Notes: generated by a model not told the origin, from the sequence alone. A stretch of DNA of 64,000 nt from Zhihengliuella halotolerans (GCF_004217565.1 NZ_SHLA01000001.1:62001-126000), one strand, 5' to 3'; shown: positions 42,864-54,159, numbered from the stretch's first letter. Numbers and translations are program-made.

Positions 42864-42929
42864 ATGACGTGTCTGGGCGCCGATGTGCTGCAACTCGCCG
42901 AATTATCAAACGGATGCGTGATAAACTAG
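42864..42929 (+). CDS. Possible 21-residue leader peptide upstream of carD
   Basis: ATG at 42864 lies 5 bases after GGAGGTG, one of the best ribosome binding sites in the window, and opens a 21-codon frame ([10 protein letters not shown] and on, stop TAG at 42927-42929). The frame overlaps the probable carD promoter, so transcripts from that promoter would lack it. It could be a true small protein, a leader peptide for a longer carD transcript, or chance. Confidence 0.3.
   Translation: MTCLGADVLQLAELSNGCVIN
42919..42927 (+). promoter_or_regulatory. Extended -10 promoter of carD
   Basis: TGATAAACT contains the TGn extension and a TAAACT -10 hexamer, with no good -35, as expected of extended -10 promoters. 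The implied transcription start is about 20 bases before the carD ATG. Confidence 0.5.
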
Positions 42930-42955
42930 TGGACGGGAAAGGGGATTATCCGAAA

Positions 42956-43438
42956 ATGGTTTTTGAGGTTGGCGAGACGGTAGTTTACCCCCACCACGGG
43001 GCTGCACGGATCGAAGAGATCAAGATGCGGACCATCAAGGGCGAGGAGAAGATGTACCTCAAGCTCAAGGTCGCCCAGGGCGATCTGACGATTGAGGTTC
43101 CGGCGGAGAACGTTGACTTGGTGGGCGTTCGTGACGTCGTCGACCAGGACGGTCTGGACGATGTGTTCGATGTCCTGCGCGCGGAGTTCACGGAAGAACC
43201 GACGAACTGGTCCCGTCGGTACAAGGCGAACCTGGAGAAGCTGGCCTCCGGTGACGTCATCAAGGTGGCCGAGGTCGTCCGCGACCTGTGGCGCCGCGAG
43301 AACGATCGTGGCCTGTCGGCCGGCGAGAAGCGCATGCTCGCCAAGGCCCGGCAGATCCTCATCAGCGAACTGGCCCTGGCCAAGAAGCTGGACGAGGGCA
43401 AGGCCGAGAGCATGCTCGACGAGGTCCTCGCTTCCTAG
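42956..43438 (+). CDS. carD: CarD-family transcriptional regulator
   Basis: CarD binds the RNA polymerase beta subunit and stabilises the open complex, notably at rRNA promoters. The 160-residue length is exact for the family. The N-terminal RNA polymerase-binding domain begins [18 protein letters not shown] and the C-terminal helical domain contains [17 protein letters not shown], with the wedge tryptophan. The frame is open upstream to 42842, but similarity begins at ATG 42956, preceded by AAAGGGGA. A complete rRNA operon lies 11 kb downstream. Confidence 0.96.
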   Translation: MVFEVGETVVYPHHGAARIEEIKMRTIKGEEKMYLKLKVAQGDLTIEVPAENVDLVGVRDVVDQDGLDDVFDVLRAEFTEEPTNWSRRYKANLEKLASGDVIKVAEVVRDLWRRENDRGLSAGEKRMLAKARQILISELALAKKLDEGKAESMLDEVLAS

Positions 43439-43483
43439 GGCCTCGCCCAGGAAGGCGGAGGTACCGCGTCCCGCGATATCAAG

Positions 43484-43513
43484 CAGCCCGTTCACCGAGA
43501 GGTGGGCGGGCTG
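43484..43513 (+). terminator. Hairpin terminator after carD
   Basis: CAGCCCGTTCACC pairs with GGTGGGCGGGCTG (two T-G wobbles) around GAGA, followed by TTCT. It separates carD from ispD. Confidence 0.55.
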
Positions 43514-43544
43514 TTCTGCTGCCCGGGCCCGATAGGGTTTGATC

Positions 43545-44339
43545 GTGCCCACAACACCTCCAATGCAACACAGCGACTCCCCGCGCGGCGGCCGCACCGC
43601 CGTCGTCCTCGTGGCCGCCGGCAGCGGCACCCGCCTCGGCCGGGCCATGCCCAAGGCAGCGGTCCCCGTCGCCGGCGTGCCGATGCTCGAGCGCGCCATC
43701 GCGTCCGTCGCGGCAGCGCTGCCCGAGGCGCAGATCGTCGCCGTCCTCCCCGCGGGCCACGCCAGCCTGTGGCAGCTGTGCGCATCGATCGCGGCGGCCC
43801 CGCACGACGACGGCGCCCCCCGCCCGCATCTCGTCGCCGTCGCGGGCGGCGCCACACGCAATGACTCGGTTCGAGCAGGGCTTGCGGCCATCGGCGACGC
43901 GGTCCACGTCCTCGTGCACGACGCGGCGCGCTGTCTGACCCCGCCGGAGGTGTTTGCTGCCGTCGCCGACGCCCTGGCGGCCGGCGCCCGCGCCGTGGTG
44001 CCCGCGCTGCCCGTCGTCGACACGATCAAGGCCGTCCGGGCGGCGCCCGATGCATCGATCGCGGCCGAGGCCGTCGCATCGACCCCGCCGCGCAGCGGGC
44101 TGCGCGCGGTGCAGACGCCGCAGGGCTTCCGCCGCGACGTGCTCGTCGCGGCGCAGCGGCAGGTCGCCGCGTGGCCGGCGGCGCGCGCGGAGACCGTCAC
44201 CGACGATGCCCTGCTCATGGAGATGCTCGGCGAAGATGTCTACCTCGTGCCGGGCGACGAGCGGGCCCTGAAGATCACCACGGAACTGGACCTGATGCTC
44301 GCGGAGGCGTTGATCGCCGCGGGGGAGGAGCACGCATGA
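43545..44339 (+). CDS. ispD: 2-C-methyl-D-erythritol 4-phosphate cytidylyltransferase
   Basis: IspD joins CTP to methylerythritol phosphate in the MEP route to isoprenoids. The roughly 264-residue protein has the nucleotide loop [12 protein letters not shown], the [12 protein letters not shown] segment, and the KITTELDL end motif. It is a little long because of an N-terminal extension. GTG 43545 is chosen over TTG 43539. It overlaps ispF by 4 bases. Confidence 0.93.
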   Translation: MPTTPPMQHSDSPRGGRTAVVLVAAGSGTRLGRAMPKAAVPVAGVPMLERAIASVAAALPEAQIVAVLPAGHASLWQLCASIAAAPHDDGAPRPHLVAVAGGATRNDSVRAGLAAIGDAVHVLVHDAARCLTPPEVFAAVADALAAGARAVVPALPVVDTIKAVRAAPDASIAAEAVASTPPRSGLRAVQTPQGFRRDVLVAAQRQVAAWPAARAETVTDDALLMEMLGEDVYLVPGDERALKITTELDLMLAEALIAAGEEHA

Positions 44340-44824
44340 ACAAGCCCGTCATCCCACGAACCGGCGTCGGCGTCGACGCGCACGCCTTCGCGACCGCGGA
44401 GGATCGCCCGATGATGCTCGCCGGCCTGCACTGGCCGGGCGAGCGCGGCCTCGCCGGGCACTCGGACGCGGACGCCGTCGCGCACGCCGCGTGCGACGCG
44501 CTGTTCTCGGCCGCCGGCATCGGCGACCTCGGAACCCACTTCGGAACCTCCCGCCCGGAGTTCGCGGGTGCCTCCGGGGCGACCCTGCTCGCCGAGGCCG
44601 CACGCCTCGTCCGCGCGGCCGGCTTCGAGATCGGGAACGTGGCCGTGCAGTTCGTAGGCAACCGGCCGAGGTTCGGGCCGCGCCGCGAGGAGGCCAACGC
44701 CGCTCTCAGCGCTGCGGCCGGGGCGCCCGTCACGGTGACCGCGACGACGTCGGACGGTCTCGGCTACGAAGGCGGCGGCGAGGGCATCACCGCGTACGCC
44801 TCCGCGCTCGTCTACACGGCCTGA
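44336..44824 (+). CDS. ispF: 2-C-methyl-D-erythritol 2,4-cyclodiphosphate synthase
   Basis: IspF forms the cyclic diphosphate two steps after IspD. The 162-residue protein has the zinc-binding VGVDAHAF (DxH), [16 protein letters not shown], and the [15 protein letters not shown] end motif. The ATG overlaps the ispD stop. IspE, the intervening enzyme, is not in the window. Confidence 0.96.
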   Translation: MNKPVIPRTGVGVDAHAFATAEDRPMMLAGLHWPGERGLAGHSDADAVAHAACDALFSAAGIGDLGTHFGTSRPEFAGASGATLLAEAARLVRAAGFEIGNVAVQFVGNRPRFGPRREEANAALSAAAGAPVTVTATTSDGLGYEGGGEGITAYASALVYTA

Positions 44825-44867
44825 ACCGGCCCGCCCGCCCGGCGCTTGGGTGGGCTAATCTTGTGCG

Positions 44868-46310
44868 GTGAGCATGCGATTCTACGACACCAGCCAGGCC
44901 AAGGTCCGCGACTTCACCCCGCTCTCGCCGGGGCGCGTAGGCCTCTACTACTGCGGTGCCACCGTTCAGGGGATGCCGCACGTGGGCCACGTGCGATCGG
45001 CCATCGCCTTCGACATTCTCGCCCGCTGGCTCGAGTACCGCGGGCTCGAGGTCACGGTCGTGCGCAACGTCACCGACATCGACGACAAGATCCTCGAGAA
45101 GTCCGCGGCCTCCTTCGCCGAGGGGTTCGACGCCCCGGCTGACTACCGTGAGCGCGAGGAATGGTTTGCGCTCGCGTACCGGTTCGAACAAGAGTTCCTG
45201 CGCGCCTACGACACCCTCGGCGTCCGGCGCCCGACCTACGAACCGCGCGCGACCGGGCACATCACCGAAATGCACGAGCTGATCGTCGAGCTCATCGAGC
45301 GCGGCCACGCCTACCCGGCCCTCGACGATTCGGGGGACGTCTACTTCGACGTCCGCTCGTGGGCCGGCTACGGTGAGCTCACCCGCCAGAAGGTTGACGA
45401 CCTGCAGGACGCCTCGGATGCCGATCCGCGTGGCAAGCGCGACCCGCGGGATTTCGCCCTCTGGAAGGGGCACAAGGCCACCGACCCGCAGAGCGCGTCC
45501 TGGCCGAGCCCGTGGGGCCGTGGCCGCCCGGGCTGGCATCTCGAGTGCTCGGCCATGGCCGGCAAGTACCTGGGCAGCGCTTTCGACATCCACGGCGGCG
45601 GTCTGGACCTGCGCTTCCCGCACCACGAGAACGAGCTCGCCCAGTCACGGGCCGCCGGGGGCGACTTCGCGAACTTCTGGATGCACAACGGCATGGTCAC
45701 CTACGAGGGCGAGAAGATGTCGAAATCCATCGGCAACACCATCTCCCCGGCCGAAATGCTCGCGATGGCCGAGCCGCGCGTGGTCCGTTACTTCCTCGGC
45801 CAGGCGCACTACCGCTCCCAGCTCGACTACCGGCCCACCTCCCTCGAGGAGGCGACCGCCGCCGTCGAACGGATCGACACCTTCGTGCGCAACGCCCGCT
45901 CCCTGACCGGGAACGACGGCGCGGCGACCGAGGTGCCAGTGGAGTTCTCGGCCGCGATGGACGACGATCTCAATGTCCCCCAGGCGCTCGCGGTCCTGCA
46001 CGAGCGCGTGCGCGCCGGGAACACGGCCCTCGCCGCGGTGGACGCATCAGCGGTGACCACTGCGCTGGGGACGGTGCTCGCGATGACGGAGGTCCTGGGC
46101 CTCGACGACGTCGCCACAGCCGGAGCCGCCGGGGATCCGGCGGCGTCCGCCGCGCTCGAGTCGCTCGTCGCGGCGCAGATCGAGGCGCGGGCGCAGGCGC
46201 GGGCCGCCAAGGACTGGGCGGCCGCCGACGCGATCCGCGACAACCTCGCAGCGGCGGGGGTCGTCGTGGAGGATTCGGCGGGCGGCGCGCGCTGGACGCT
46301 GGCTCCCTAG
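44868..46310 (+). CDS. cysS: Cysteinyl-tRNA synthetase
   Basis: This 480-residue class I synthetase charges tRNA-Cys. The HIGH motif is MPHVGHVRS, the KMSKS motif is EKMSKSIGN, and the zinc site uses the cysteine in YYCGAT, the cysteine in LECSAM and the histidine pair in FPHHENEL. The start is GTG 44868 or the ATG two codons later. The C-terminal extension [21 protein letters not shown] is typical of CysS. It is part of the conserved ispD-ispF-cysS-rlmB order. Confidence 0.97.
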   Translation: MSMRFYDTSQAKVRDFTPLSPGRVGLYYCGATVQGMPHVGHVRSAIAFDILARWLEYRGLEVTVVRNVTDIDDKILEKSAASFAEGFDAPADYREREEWFALAYRFEQEFLRAYDTLGVRRPTYEPRATGHITEMHELIVELIERGHAYPALDDSGDVYFDVRSWAGYGELTRQKVDDLQDASDADPRGKRDPRDFALWKGHKATDPQSASWPSPWGRGRPGWHLECSAMAGKYLGSAFDIHGGGLDLRFPHHENELAQSRAAGGDFANFWMHNGMVTYEGEKMSKSIGNTISPAEMLAMAEPRVVRYFLGQAHYRSQLDYRPTSLEEATAAVERIDTFVRNARSLTGNDGAATEVPVEFSAAMDDDLNVPQALAVLHERVRAGNTALAAVDASAVTTALGTVLAMTEVLGLDDVATAGAAGDPAASAALESLVAAQIEARAQARAAKDWAAADAIRDNLAAAGVVVEDSAGGARWTLAP

Positions 46311-46416
46311 CTCAAGTTCTCAAGACGATTTGGTCGGAGCGGTAAAATGGGCCTTGGTGGACACCACGGTCCAACCGTGATCGACCCCCAGATTTCTAGC
46401 CACGAGGAATGACACC

Positions 46417-47379
46417 ATGGCAACAGGCAAGCGTCCCGGCGCCGTCCGCAAGTCGAAGAAGGGCCCGTCCGTCGGTACCGGCGGCCACGGACGGAAGAAG
46501 CTCGAGGGCAAAGGCCCCACTCCCAAGGCGGAGGACCGGACCTACCACAAGGCGCACCGCACCAAGCAGCTGGCCGAGAAAGCTGCCGCCGGCCGCGGCG
46601 GCCGCGGTCGTTCCCGCGTCTCGGAGGAGTTCGTGACCGGTCGTAATTCGGTCCTCGAGGCCCTGCGCACCAACATCCCGGCGAAGACGCTCTACATGGC
46701 GACGCGGATCGACGTCGACGACCGTGTGCGCGAGGCGCTCAAGCTGGCCGCCGAGCAGGGCATCGCCGTGCTCGAGACCAGCAAGCCGGAGCTCGACCGG
46801 ATGACCGAAGACGCCGTGCACCAGGGTCTGGCCCTGCAGATCCCGCCGTACGAGTACCCGGACGCCGTCGACCTGGTGACCGAGACCGTCGAGCGCTCCG
46901 CCCGCGGCCACATCGCCAGCAAGCCCCTCTTCGTCGCGCTCGACGGCATCACCGACCCGCGCAACCTAGGCGCGATCGTCCGCTCCGTCTCGGCCTTCCG
47001 GGGCCACGGCGTGATCGTGCCCGAACGCCGCAGTGTCGGCATGACCGCGTCCGCGTGGAAGACCAGCGCCGGCGCAGCGGCCCGCGTGCCCGTGGCCCGC
47101 GCGACCAACCTGACCCTCGCCTTGAAGGAGATGAAGGCCCAGGGCGTTTTCGTCATCGGCCTCGACGGCGGCGGCGACATGGAGCTGCCGGGCCTCGAGC
47201 TCGCGACGGAGCCGCTGTGCATCGTCGTCGGCTCGGAGGGCAAGGGCCTCTCGCGCCTCGTCCGCGAAACATGCGATGCCATCGTCTCCATCCCGATCGA
47301 CTCGGCGATGGAGTCCCTCAACGCGTCCATGGCCGTCGGCATCTCCCTCTACGAAGTCTCGCGCCGACGCAACGGCTAG
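46417..47379 (+). CDS. rlmB: 23S rRNA 2'-O-methyltransferase, RlmB/TrmH family
   Basis: This 320-residue SPOUT enzyme probably methylates the ribose of G2251 in 23S rRNA. Residues 1-65 are a very basic, Gly-rich tail, common in actinobacteria. A substrate-binding domain follows (EEFVTGRNSVLEAL), then the knotted SPOUT domain with GITDPRNLGAIVRS, IVVGSEGKGLSRLVRE and MESLNASMAVGI. A GAGGA site lies upstream of the ATG. Confidence 0.93.
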   Translation: MATGKRPGAVRKSKKGPSVGTGGHGRKKLEGKGPTPKAEDRTYHKAHRTKQLAEKAAAGRGGRGRSRVSEEFVTGRNSVLEALRTNIPAKTLYMATRIDVDDRVREALKLAAEQGIAVLETSKPELDRMTEDAVHQGLALQIPPYEYPDAVDLVTETVERSARGHIASKPLFVALDGITDPRNLGAIVRSVSAFRGHGVIVPERRSVGMTASAWKTSAGAAARVPVARATNLTLALKEMKAQGVFVIGLDGGGDMELPGLELATEPLCIVVGSEGKGLSRLVRETCDAIVSIPIDSAMESLNASMAVGISLYEVSRRRNG

Positions 47380-47428
47380 CGAGCTGCGGCGCACCGTCGT
47401 CGCATCCTCGATCATCAAGGCGGTTTCT

Positions 47429-49537
47429 ATGGCACAGCCCAGCGCTGATGTCCCGGTGTCACTGCAGAACGCGGGAAGCGGCCCCGGCCATTTCTCGCGA
47501 CCGTTCCCGCGCGGCGTCGCGGCGAACGTCCCCGGGCTTCCACGGGTGGACGACGCCGTCAACGTGGCGGTGTTCGCCCCCGAGCTCGAAGCCGTGGACG
47601 TCTGGTTCACGGATCCCTTCGGCGAGCTGACGCGTGCCAAGCTCTTCGACAAGACCGACGGCGTGCACCATGGCGTGGTCGAGGGGCTGCGCCCCGGCGC
47701 CCGCTACGCGTTCTGGGAGCACGATGTGGAGCACCCGGAGAACGGTCAACTTCTCGTCGATCCGTACGCTCGCGCTCTCGAAGAGCACGACGACGGCACC
47801 TTCTGGGGCGTGTTCGTCGCTGAGCGGGACTTCGACTGGGGATCCGTGACGCGGCCCCACGTGCCGTGGCGCGACACCGTCATCTACGAGGCCCATGTCA
47901 AGGGTCAGACGATGCTGCACCCCGACGTGCCCGAGGACCTGCGCGGAACCTATGCCGGGTTCGCGCACCCCGCGATGATCGAGCACCTGAAGTCCATCGG
48001 CGTCACGACCGTGGAACTGCTCCCGATCCATTTCCACATCGACGAGCCCCACCTGCAGGAGATGGGTCTGCCCAACTACTGGGGCTACAACACACTCGGC
48101 TACTTCGCCCCGCATCAGGCGTACGCCACGGCGGCTGCTCAGGCGGCCGGCCCGCAGGCCGTGCAGGACGAGCTCAAGGGCATGATCAAGCTCTTGCACG
48201 CGGCCGGCATCGAGGTCGTGCTCGACGTCGTCTTCAACCACACCGCTGAGGGCGGGCAGAATCAGCAGGCACTCTCGTGGCGCGGCCTCGCGGACCGCCA
48301 CTACTACCGCCACAGCGAAGACGGCTCCTACTTCGACACCACCGGGTGCGGCAACACCCTCGATTTCAACGAACCGGCCGTGATCCGCCTGGCGATGGAT
48401 TCGCTGCGTTACTGGGTCGACGAGTTCCACATCGACGGGTTCCGCTTCGACCTGGCGGTCTCGCTCGGCCGCGATACCGACAACCACTTCAAGGCGAGCC
48501 ATCCCTTCTTCTCCGCGATCGCCGCGTCCGAGACGCTGACCGGCGTGAAGATGATCGCCGAACCGTGGGACGTGTCCATGGGCGGCTGGCAGACGGGCCA
48601 TTTCCCGCGCGGCTTCGCTGACTGGAACGACAAATTCCGGGACACCGTCCGCGAGTTCTGGGTGGCCGACCACGGCCGTCTCCTGGCCGGAGAACAAGGG
48701 GCCTCCGTGGCCCGCCTTGCCGGGGCGCTCGCGGGATCCCGCGAGCTCTTCGCTTCGTCCGGGCGGGGCGCCCTGGCGTCCGTCAATCTCGTCACGGCTC
48801 ACGACGGCTTCACGCTGCGCGATCTCGTCAGTTACGACCGAAAGCACAACGAGGACAACGGCGAAGAGAATCGCGACGGTCACAGCCACAACAACTCGTT
48901 TAATCACGGAGTCGAGGGCCAGACCGGCGACCAGGACATCAACGTCGAACGCCTCAAGACGGCGTCGAACGTGATGGCGACGCTCGCGATCTCGCTCGGC
49001 GTCCCGATGATCACCGCGGGCGACGAGATGGGCAAGACGCAGGAAGGCAACAACAACGCCTACTGCCAGGACAACCCCATGTCATGGCTGCACTGGAATC
49101 TCACGGAACATCAGCGGAGCATGTTGCGCACGACCCGAGACCTGTTCCGGATCCGCAAGGAGTTCTTGTCCGATCAGCCCTACAGCTACCCGGCGCACGA
49201 CGACGCCGGTTTCCTGCTCTGGTTCAATTCCAACGGCGACCCGCTGCAGCAGGACGAGTGGACGAACCCGGACACGCGCCTGATGCAGATGCTGATCGGC
49301 TCGCCCAGCAGCGAACTCGATGGGCTGGCCATCTTCAATGGCGGATTGGAGCCGGTTGAGGTGTGTCTTCCCCAGGGGGAGGTCATGGCCGAATTCATCG
49401 GGCGGGATCCGGAACGCGCGCGGTTCGAGCTGCGTTACAGCACCGATCCGGACAGCCTGGCCCAGCAGGGTGTGGTCCGCCCGGCAGGCGGCAAACACAC
49501 TGTGGCTCCGAACTCGGTGTCGGTCTTCCGCGCGTAA
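47429..49537 (+). CDS. glgX: Glycogen debranching enzyme
   Basis: GlgX hydrolyses alpha-1,6 branches left on limit dextrins of glycogen. The 702-residue protein has an N-terminal CBM48-like domain with FSRPFPRGVAANVPG, then the GH13 barrel with DVVFNHTAEGG, the nucleophile aspartate in DGFRFDLAV, the acid/base glutamate in IAEPWDV and the third aspartate in TAHDGFTLRDLVSY. The NEDNGEENRDG loop is specific to GlgX. I start at ATG 47429 (AAGGCGG 5-6 bases upstream); the longer frame overlaps rlmB. It heads a cluster with glgE and glgB, 71 bases before glgE. Confidence 0.94.
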   Translation: MAQPSADVPVSLQNAGSGPGHFSRPFPRGVAANVPGLPRVDDAVNVAVFAPELEAVDVWFTDPFGELTRAKLFDKTDGVHHGVVEGLRPGARYAFWEHDVEHPENGQLLVDPYARALEEHDDGTFWGVFVAERDFDWGSVTRPHVPWRDTVIYEAHVKGQTMLHPDVPEDLRGTYAGFAHPAMIEHLKSIGVTTVELLPIHFHIDEPHLQEMGLPNYWGYNTLGYFAPHQAYATAAAQAAGPQAVQDELKGMIKLLHAAGIEVVLDVVFNHTAEGGQNQQALSWRGLADRHYYRHSEDGSYFDTTGCGNTLDFNEPAVIRLAMDSLRYWVDEFHIDGFRFDLAVSLGRDTDNHFKASHPFFSAIAASETLTGVKMIAEPWDVSMGGWQTGHFPRGFADWNDKFRDTVREFWVADHGRLLAGEQGASVARLAGALAGSRELFASSGRGALASVNLVTAHDGFTLRDLVSYDRKHNEDNGEENRDGHSHNNSFNHGVEGQTGDQDINVERLKTASNVMATLAISLGVPMITAGDEMGKTQEGNNNAYCQDNPMSWLHWNLTEHQRSMLRTTRDLFRIRKEFLSDQPYSYPAHDDAGFLLWFNSNGDPLQQDEWTNPDTRLMQMLIGSPSSELDGLAIFNGGLEPVEVCLPQGEVMAEFIGRDPERARFELRYSTDPDSLAQQGVVRPAGGKHTVAPNSVSVFRA

Positions 49538-49608
49538 TACTGCAGAACACGAGGGATTTCTCCGTTGTTTCCTTGGTGGGAGGACGGGCGGCGATTAACG
49601 TCTAGTGT

Positions 49609-51699
49609 GTGAGCAGCACACCGAAACGCAGGTCAGCAAAGATTCGATTCGGCCGTTTCCCGGTCACGGACGTCCAGCCCGTCGTCGAGGGCGGGGCTTT
49701 TCCGGCCAAGGTCGTCGTCGGGCAGGACGTGCGTGTCAGCGCAACGGCTTTCCGCGAGGGGCACGACTCGCTCGGTGTCACGGGCATTCTCTACGCCCCG
49801 GACGGCAGCATCAGCCAGACCGTCCGAATGACGCCAGGGGCGGCCGGAACCGACTCCTGGCACGGCACGCTCCGGCCGGAGGAGACTGGGACGTGGACGT
49901 TCGCCATCGAAGCGTGGGACGACCCGTACGGGACGTGGCATCACGCGGCGACGGTGAAGATCGCCGCTGGAATGGAAGAGGAGCTGATGCTCGCCGAAGG
50001 CGCCCGGCTGTTCTCCGACGCGGCGGCGAGCCTCCGCTCAGGGCGAGAACGCCCAGCGGCCGACGCGCTGGCGGACGCTGCGACCGTCGCCGCGGACGCG
50101 GAACTCTACTCCGCCGTCGCGGAGTTCCTCTCCGACACGACGCGATCGGCGGGGGAGCGGGTGGAAGCTGCCGAGGCCCCGCATTTGCGCGCGGCCCTCG
50201 CTGCCCGCCCGATTCGGCGACTCGTCACGAGCAGCGAACACTTCCCGCTGCTCGTCGAACGGGACCTGGCTGGCCGTGGCGGCTGGTACGAGTTCTTCCC
50301 TCGTTCCGAGGGGGCCGTGTACGACGAGGCGGCCGGACACTACCGCTCCGGAACCTTCGCGACGGCCGAGAAACGACTGCCGGCCGTCGCCGCGATGGGC
50401 TTCGACGTCCTGTACTTGCCGCCGATCCATCCCATCGGCCGCACGCACCGCAAAGGCCCGAACAACACCCTGACCGCGGGCGAAGGCGACCCCGGATCCC
50501 CCTGGGCGATCGGATCGGCCGAGGGCGGCCATGACGCGATCCACCCGGACCTCGGCACGGAAGAGGACTTCGCGCACTTCGTCGACCGGGCCAACGACCT
50601 GGGCCTCGAGGTCGCGCTCGACCTCGCGCTCCAGGCGTCCCCGGACCATCCGTGGGCGATCGAACACCCGGAGTGGTTCACCGAACGCGTCGACGGCACG
50701 ATCGCGTATGCGGAGAACCCGCCGAAGAAGTACCAGGACATCTACCCGCTCAACTTCGACAACGACCCCGAGGGTCTCAGCCGCGAGATCCTGCGAATCG
50801 TGAAGCTGTGGATCAAGCGGGGCGTCAAGATTTTCCGTGTCGACAATCCGCACACCAAACCCGTCTGGTTCTGGGAGTGGCTGATCCGACGGGTCAGCGC
50901 CCGGGATCCCGAGGTCGTCTTCCTGGCGGAGGCCTTCACTCGCCCCGCCATGATGCACGCCCTGGGCCGGGCGGGTTTCCAGCAGTCCTACACCTACTTC
51001 ACGTGGCGGAACACCAAGACCGAGCTCGAGGAGTACTTCACGGAGGTCTCCCGGGACACCGCCGCGTTCTTCCGGCCGAATTTCTGGGTCAACACCCCCG
51101 ACATCCTTCCGGAGTTCCTCCAGTTCGGCGGGCCGGCCGCGTTCAAGCTCCGGGCGGTCCTCGCCTCGATGGCGAGCCCGCTGTGGGGTGTCTACACCGG
51201 GTACGAGCTCTGCGAGCACATCGCGCGTCCCGGTTCGGGCGAGCACCTCGACAATGAGAAGTACGAATACAAGCCGCGCGACTTCGCCGGGGCGGAGGCC
51301 GCCGGCACCTCGCTGGCGCCGTACCTCGCCCGTTTGAACCAGATCCGGCACGACCACCCCGCACTCGGGGACCTCGCCAACCTGGAACTGCACTCGTCGA
51401 CCGATGACTCCACGATCGTCTTCTCCAAGACGAAGCGCCGGTCCCCGGACGACGCGGGCAGCGCCGACACGGTCATCGTCGTCGTGAACCTCGACCCGCA
51501 CGGGACACGCGAGTCGACCATCACCTTGAACCTCGAGGCATTGGATCTCACCCCGTCCCTCATCGGCGACGACGGTCAGTTCGAGGTCGAAGATCTCCTC
51601 AGCGGCGAGACTTGGCGCTGGGGCGAACACAATTACGTCCGGCTCGACCCCCATGTCGAACCGGCCCACATTCTCCACCTCAGGAGGCCCACCTCATGA
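49609..51699 (+). CDS. glgE: Alpha-1,4-glucan:maltose-1-phosphate maltosyltransferase
   Basis: GlgE transfers maltose from maltose-1-phosphate to growing alpha-1,4-glucans. The 696 residues match the family (about 660-700): an N-terminal helical and beta domain with [23 protein letters not shown], the GH13-3 barrel with [31 protein letters not shown], nucleophile Asp in [11 protein letters not shown], acid/base Glu in FLAEAFTRP, and NTPDILP. The start is GTG 49609 with a poor ribosome binding site. It overlaps glgB by 4 bases. The maltose-1-phosphate maker (TreS/Pep2 or GlgM) is not in the cluster. Confidence 0.96.
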   Translation: MSSTPKRRSAKIRFGRFPVTDVQPVVEGGAFPAKVVVGQDVRVSATAFREGHDSLGVTGILYAPDGSISQTVRMTPGAAGTDSWHGTLRPEETGTWTFAIEAWDDPYGTWHHAATVKIAAGMEEELMLAEGARLFSDAAASLRSGRERPAADALADAATVAADAELYSAVAEFLSDTTRSAGERVEAAEAPHLRAALAARPIRRLVTSSEHFPLLVERDLAGRGGWYEFFPRSEGAVYDEAAGHYRSGTFATAEKRLPAVAAMGFDVLYLPPIHPIGRTHRKGPNNTLTAGEGDPGSPWAIGSAEGGHDAIHPDLGTEEDFAHFVDRANDLGLEVALDLALQASPDHPWAIEHPEWFTERVDGTIAYAENPPKKYQDIYPLNFDNDPEGLSREILRIVKLWIKRGVKIFRVDNPHTKPVWFWEWLIRRVSARDPEVVFLAEAFTRPAMMHALGRAGFQQSYTYFTWRNTKTELEEYFTEVSRDTAAFFRPNFWVNTPDILPEFLQFGGPAAFKLRAVLASMASPLWGVYTGYELCEHIARPGSGEHLDNEKYEYKPRDFAGAEAAGTSLAPYLARLNQIRHDHPALGDLANLELHSSTDDSTIVFSKTKRRSPDDAGSADTVIVVVNLDPHGTRESTITLNLEALDLTPSLIGDDGQFEVEDLLSGETWRWGEHNYVRLDPHVEPAHILHLRRPTS

Positions 51700-53972
51700 C
51701 GCCCGACGACGCACCACGCACTGACCCCGGATCGCCCCGGGCGGAGGCCTACGAGCCGATGCCTGTCGCGCCCGAAGTGCTCGACGCCGTCGCCCGCGGG
51801 GCCCATCACGCTCCGCACGCCGTCCTCGGAGCCCACCTGGACGACGACGGCCACGTCACTTTCCGAACGCTGCGGCACCTCGCGGAGTCGGTCGAGGTGC
51901 GCACGCGCGGCGGTTCGCTGCCGATGCGGCACGAGCACCACGGCGTGTGGGTCGCGGTGCTCCCGCGTACGGACCGCGAGGGGCACGTGCCCGATTACCG
52001 CCTCGATGTCACCTACGGCGGCGGTTCCACCGTGACCGTCGACGACCCCTACCGCCACCTGCCCACCCTGGGTGAGGTTGATCTGCACCTGATCCACGAA
52101 GGCCGCCACGAGCACCTGTGGACCGTGCTGGGTGCACACGTGCACCGTTACCACTCGGAGCTCGGCGACGTTGTCGGCACGAGTTTCGCCGTCTGGGCCC
52201 CGAATGCGCAGGCCGTGCGGGTCAAAGGGGAGTTCAACCACTGGGACGGCGCGCAGCACGCGATGCGCTCGCTCGGGCACACCGGCGTCTGGGAGCTCTT
52301 CGTCCCGGGTGTCGAAGCCGGCGCCGTCTACAAGTTCCAGATCCTGGGCGCCGATGGCCACTGGCGGGACAAGGCCGACCCCATGGCCCAGGCCACGGAG
52401 GTTCCTCCGCGCACGGGGTCGATCGTCGCCGAGTCGAGCTATGGTTTCCGCGACGACGAGTGGATGGAGCGCCGCGCGGCGACGAACCCGCACGACGCGG
52501 CGATGAGTGTCTACGAGGTGCACCTCGGCTCGTGGCGCCCGGGCCTGAACTACCGCGAGCTTGCCGATCAGCTGTCGGAGTACGTCTCCTGGCAGGGATT
52601 CACGCACGTCGAGTTCTTGCCGGTCGCCGAGCACCCGTTCGGAGGCTCGTGGGGTTATCAGGTCACCGGATACTACGCGCCGACGTCGCGTTTCGGCTCT
52701 CCCGACGATTTCCGGTACCTGGTCGACACTCTGCACCAGGCCGGGATCGGCGTCATCCTCGATTGGGTGCCGGCGCACTTCCCGAAGGACGAGTGGGCGC
52801 TGGCCAACTTCGACGGGCAGCCCCTCTACGAGCACTCGGACCCGCGCCGCGGCGAGCACCCGGACTGGGGCACGCTGATCTTCGACTACGGTCGCCGCGA
52901 GGTGAAGAACTTCCTCGTCGCCAACGCGCTGTACTGGCTCGAGGAATTCCACATCGATGGCCTGCGTGTCGACGCTGTCGCGTCGATGCTCTACCTGGAC
53001 TACTCCCGGAACGACGGAGAGTGGGTTCCGAACGTGCACGGGGGGCGCGAGAACCTCGAGGCGATCGCCTTCCTCCAGGAAGCCACGGCCACGGCGTACC
53101 GGCTGTACCCCGGCGTCGTCATGATCGCCGAGGAGTCCACCGCGTTCGACGGCGTCACGCGCCCGACCGTGCACGGCGGGCTCGGCTTTGGGATCAAATG
53201 GAACATGGGCTGGATGCACGATTCGCTCGAGTACATGGGGCAGGACCCGGTGCACCGTCAGTACCATCACCACCAGATGACGTTCTCGCTCGTGTACGCA
53301 TGGAGCGAGAACTACATGCTTCCCATCAGTCACGACGAGGTCGTGCACGGTAAGGGATCGCTGTTGCGCCGGATGCCGGGGGATCGGTGGCGCCAGCTGG
53401 CCCAGGTGCGCGCGTATCTCGCCTTCATGTGGTCGCACCCGGGCAAGCAGCTGATCTTCATGGGCACGGAGTTTGCCCAGGAGGGGGAGTGGAGCGAGCA
53501 GTACGGACTCGATTGGTGGCTCGCGGATACCCCGCAGCACGCCGGCGTCCAGCGCCTCGTACGCGAACTGAACCTGTTCTATCGGCAGACGCCGGCCCTC
53601 TGGAGCCAGGACAACGATCCTGCGGGTTTCGTCTGGATCGACTCGCATGACGCGGCCGGAAACACGCTGGCCTTCGCACGCGTGCCGGCCGACGGCGGAT
53701 CGCCGGTGGTCGCGGTCGCGAACTTCGGCGGGGAGCCCAAGCACGGATACCGGTTGGGGCTACCCGAGGCGGGCCGTTGGGTGGAGGCGCTCAATACGGA
53801 TTCTGAAGAGTTCGGCGGGTCCGGAGTCGGCAATGGAGGCTCCGTGCAGGGGCGACTCGAGGGCTATTACGGACAGCCTGCGTACGCGGATGTATCGCTA
53901 CCGCCCCTCGGTGTGGTCTACTTCACTCGGGAAGATGCGGCCCCGTTGGCCGGGAAAGACGCGCTGGACTAG
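51696..53972 (+). CDS. glgB: 1,4-alpha-glucan branching enzyme
   Basis: GlgB adds alpha-1,6 branches to linear glucans. The 758-residue protein has two N-terminal CBM48-type domains (one containing [21 protein letters not shown]), and the GH13 barrel with [11 protein letters not shown], nucleophile Asp in [17 protein letters not shown], Glu in MIAEESTAF and Asp in [12 protein letters not shown]. The ATG overlaps the glgE stop, so the two are coupled. It ends about 70 bases before the first rRNA promoter, with no clear terminator between. Confidence 0.97.
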   Translation: MTPDDAPRTDPGSPRAEAYEPMPVAPEVLDAVARGAHHAPHAVLGAHLDDDGHVTFRTLRHLAESVEVRTRGGSLPMRHEHHGVWVAVLPRTDREGHVPDYRLDVTYGGGSTVTVDDPYRHLPTLGEVDLHLIHEGRHEHLWTVLGAHVHRYHSELGDVVGTSFAVWAPNAQAVRVKGEFNHWDGAQHAMRSLGHTGVWELFVPGVEAGAVYKFQILGADGHWRDKADPMAQATEVPPRTGSIVAESSYGFRDDEWMERRAATNPHDAAMSVYEVHLGSWRPGLNYRELADQLSEYVSWQGFTHVEFLPVAEHPFGGSWGYQVTGYYAPTSRFGSPDDFRYLVDTLHQAGIGVILDWVPAHFPKDEWALANFDGQPLYEHSDPRRGEHPDWGTLIFDYGRREVKNFLVANALYWLEEFHIDGLRVDAVASMLYLDYSRNDGEWVPNVHGGRENLEAIAFLQEATATAYRLYPGVVMIAEESTAFDGVTRPTVHGGLGFGIKWNMGWMHDSLEYMGQDPVHRQYHHHQMTFSLVYAWSENYMLPISHDEVVHGKGSLLRRMPGDRWRQLAQVRAYLAFMWSHPGKQLIFMGTEFAQEGEWSEQYGLDWWLADTPQHAGVQRLVRELNLFYRQTPALWSQDNDPAGFVWIDSHDAAGNTLAFARVPADGGSPVVAVANFGGEPKHGYRLGLPEAGRWVEALNTDSEEFGGSGVGNGGSVQGRLEGYYGQPAYADVSLPPLGVVYFTREDAAPLAGKDALD

Positions 53973-54042
53973 GGCGCGAGGCCCGAACTTCCGCATGATT
54001 CTGGGGATCTCCCGCCGGTTCGGTCGGTGGGAGGCCCCGGAT

Positions 54043-54071
54043 TTGCGTGCGCGCCGGAACGTGGGTATAGT
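54043..54071 (+). promoter_or_regulatory. rRNA operon promoter P1
   Basis: TTGCGT and TATAGT are spaced by 17 bases. This lies about 380 bases upstream of the mature 16S start and just after glgB. Confidence 0.6.
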
Positions 54072-54159
54072 TTTATCCCGCGCCGCACAGCGGAAGGCAA
54101 CGGAAACGGAGCCCGAAGCTAACGGCGGATGAACTTCTCAGGAAGGCCAGCGAGTCGAG

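Larger units (their letters stand above)
42645..42955. other. Divergent promoter region of the lipoprotein gene and carD
   Basis: This 311-base gap contains the lipoprotein ribosome binding site, a 21-codon ORF with a strong ribosome binding site (42864-42929) and an extended -10 box for carD (42919-42927). The first 190 bases show no feature I can name. Confidence 0.5.
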
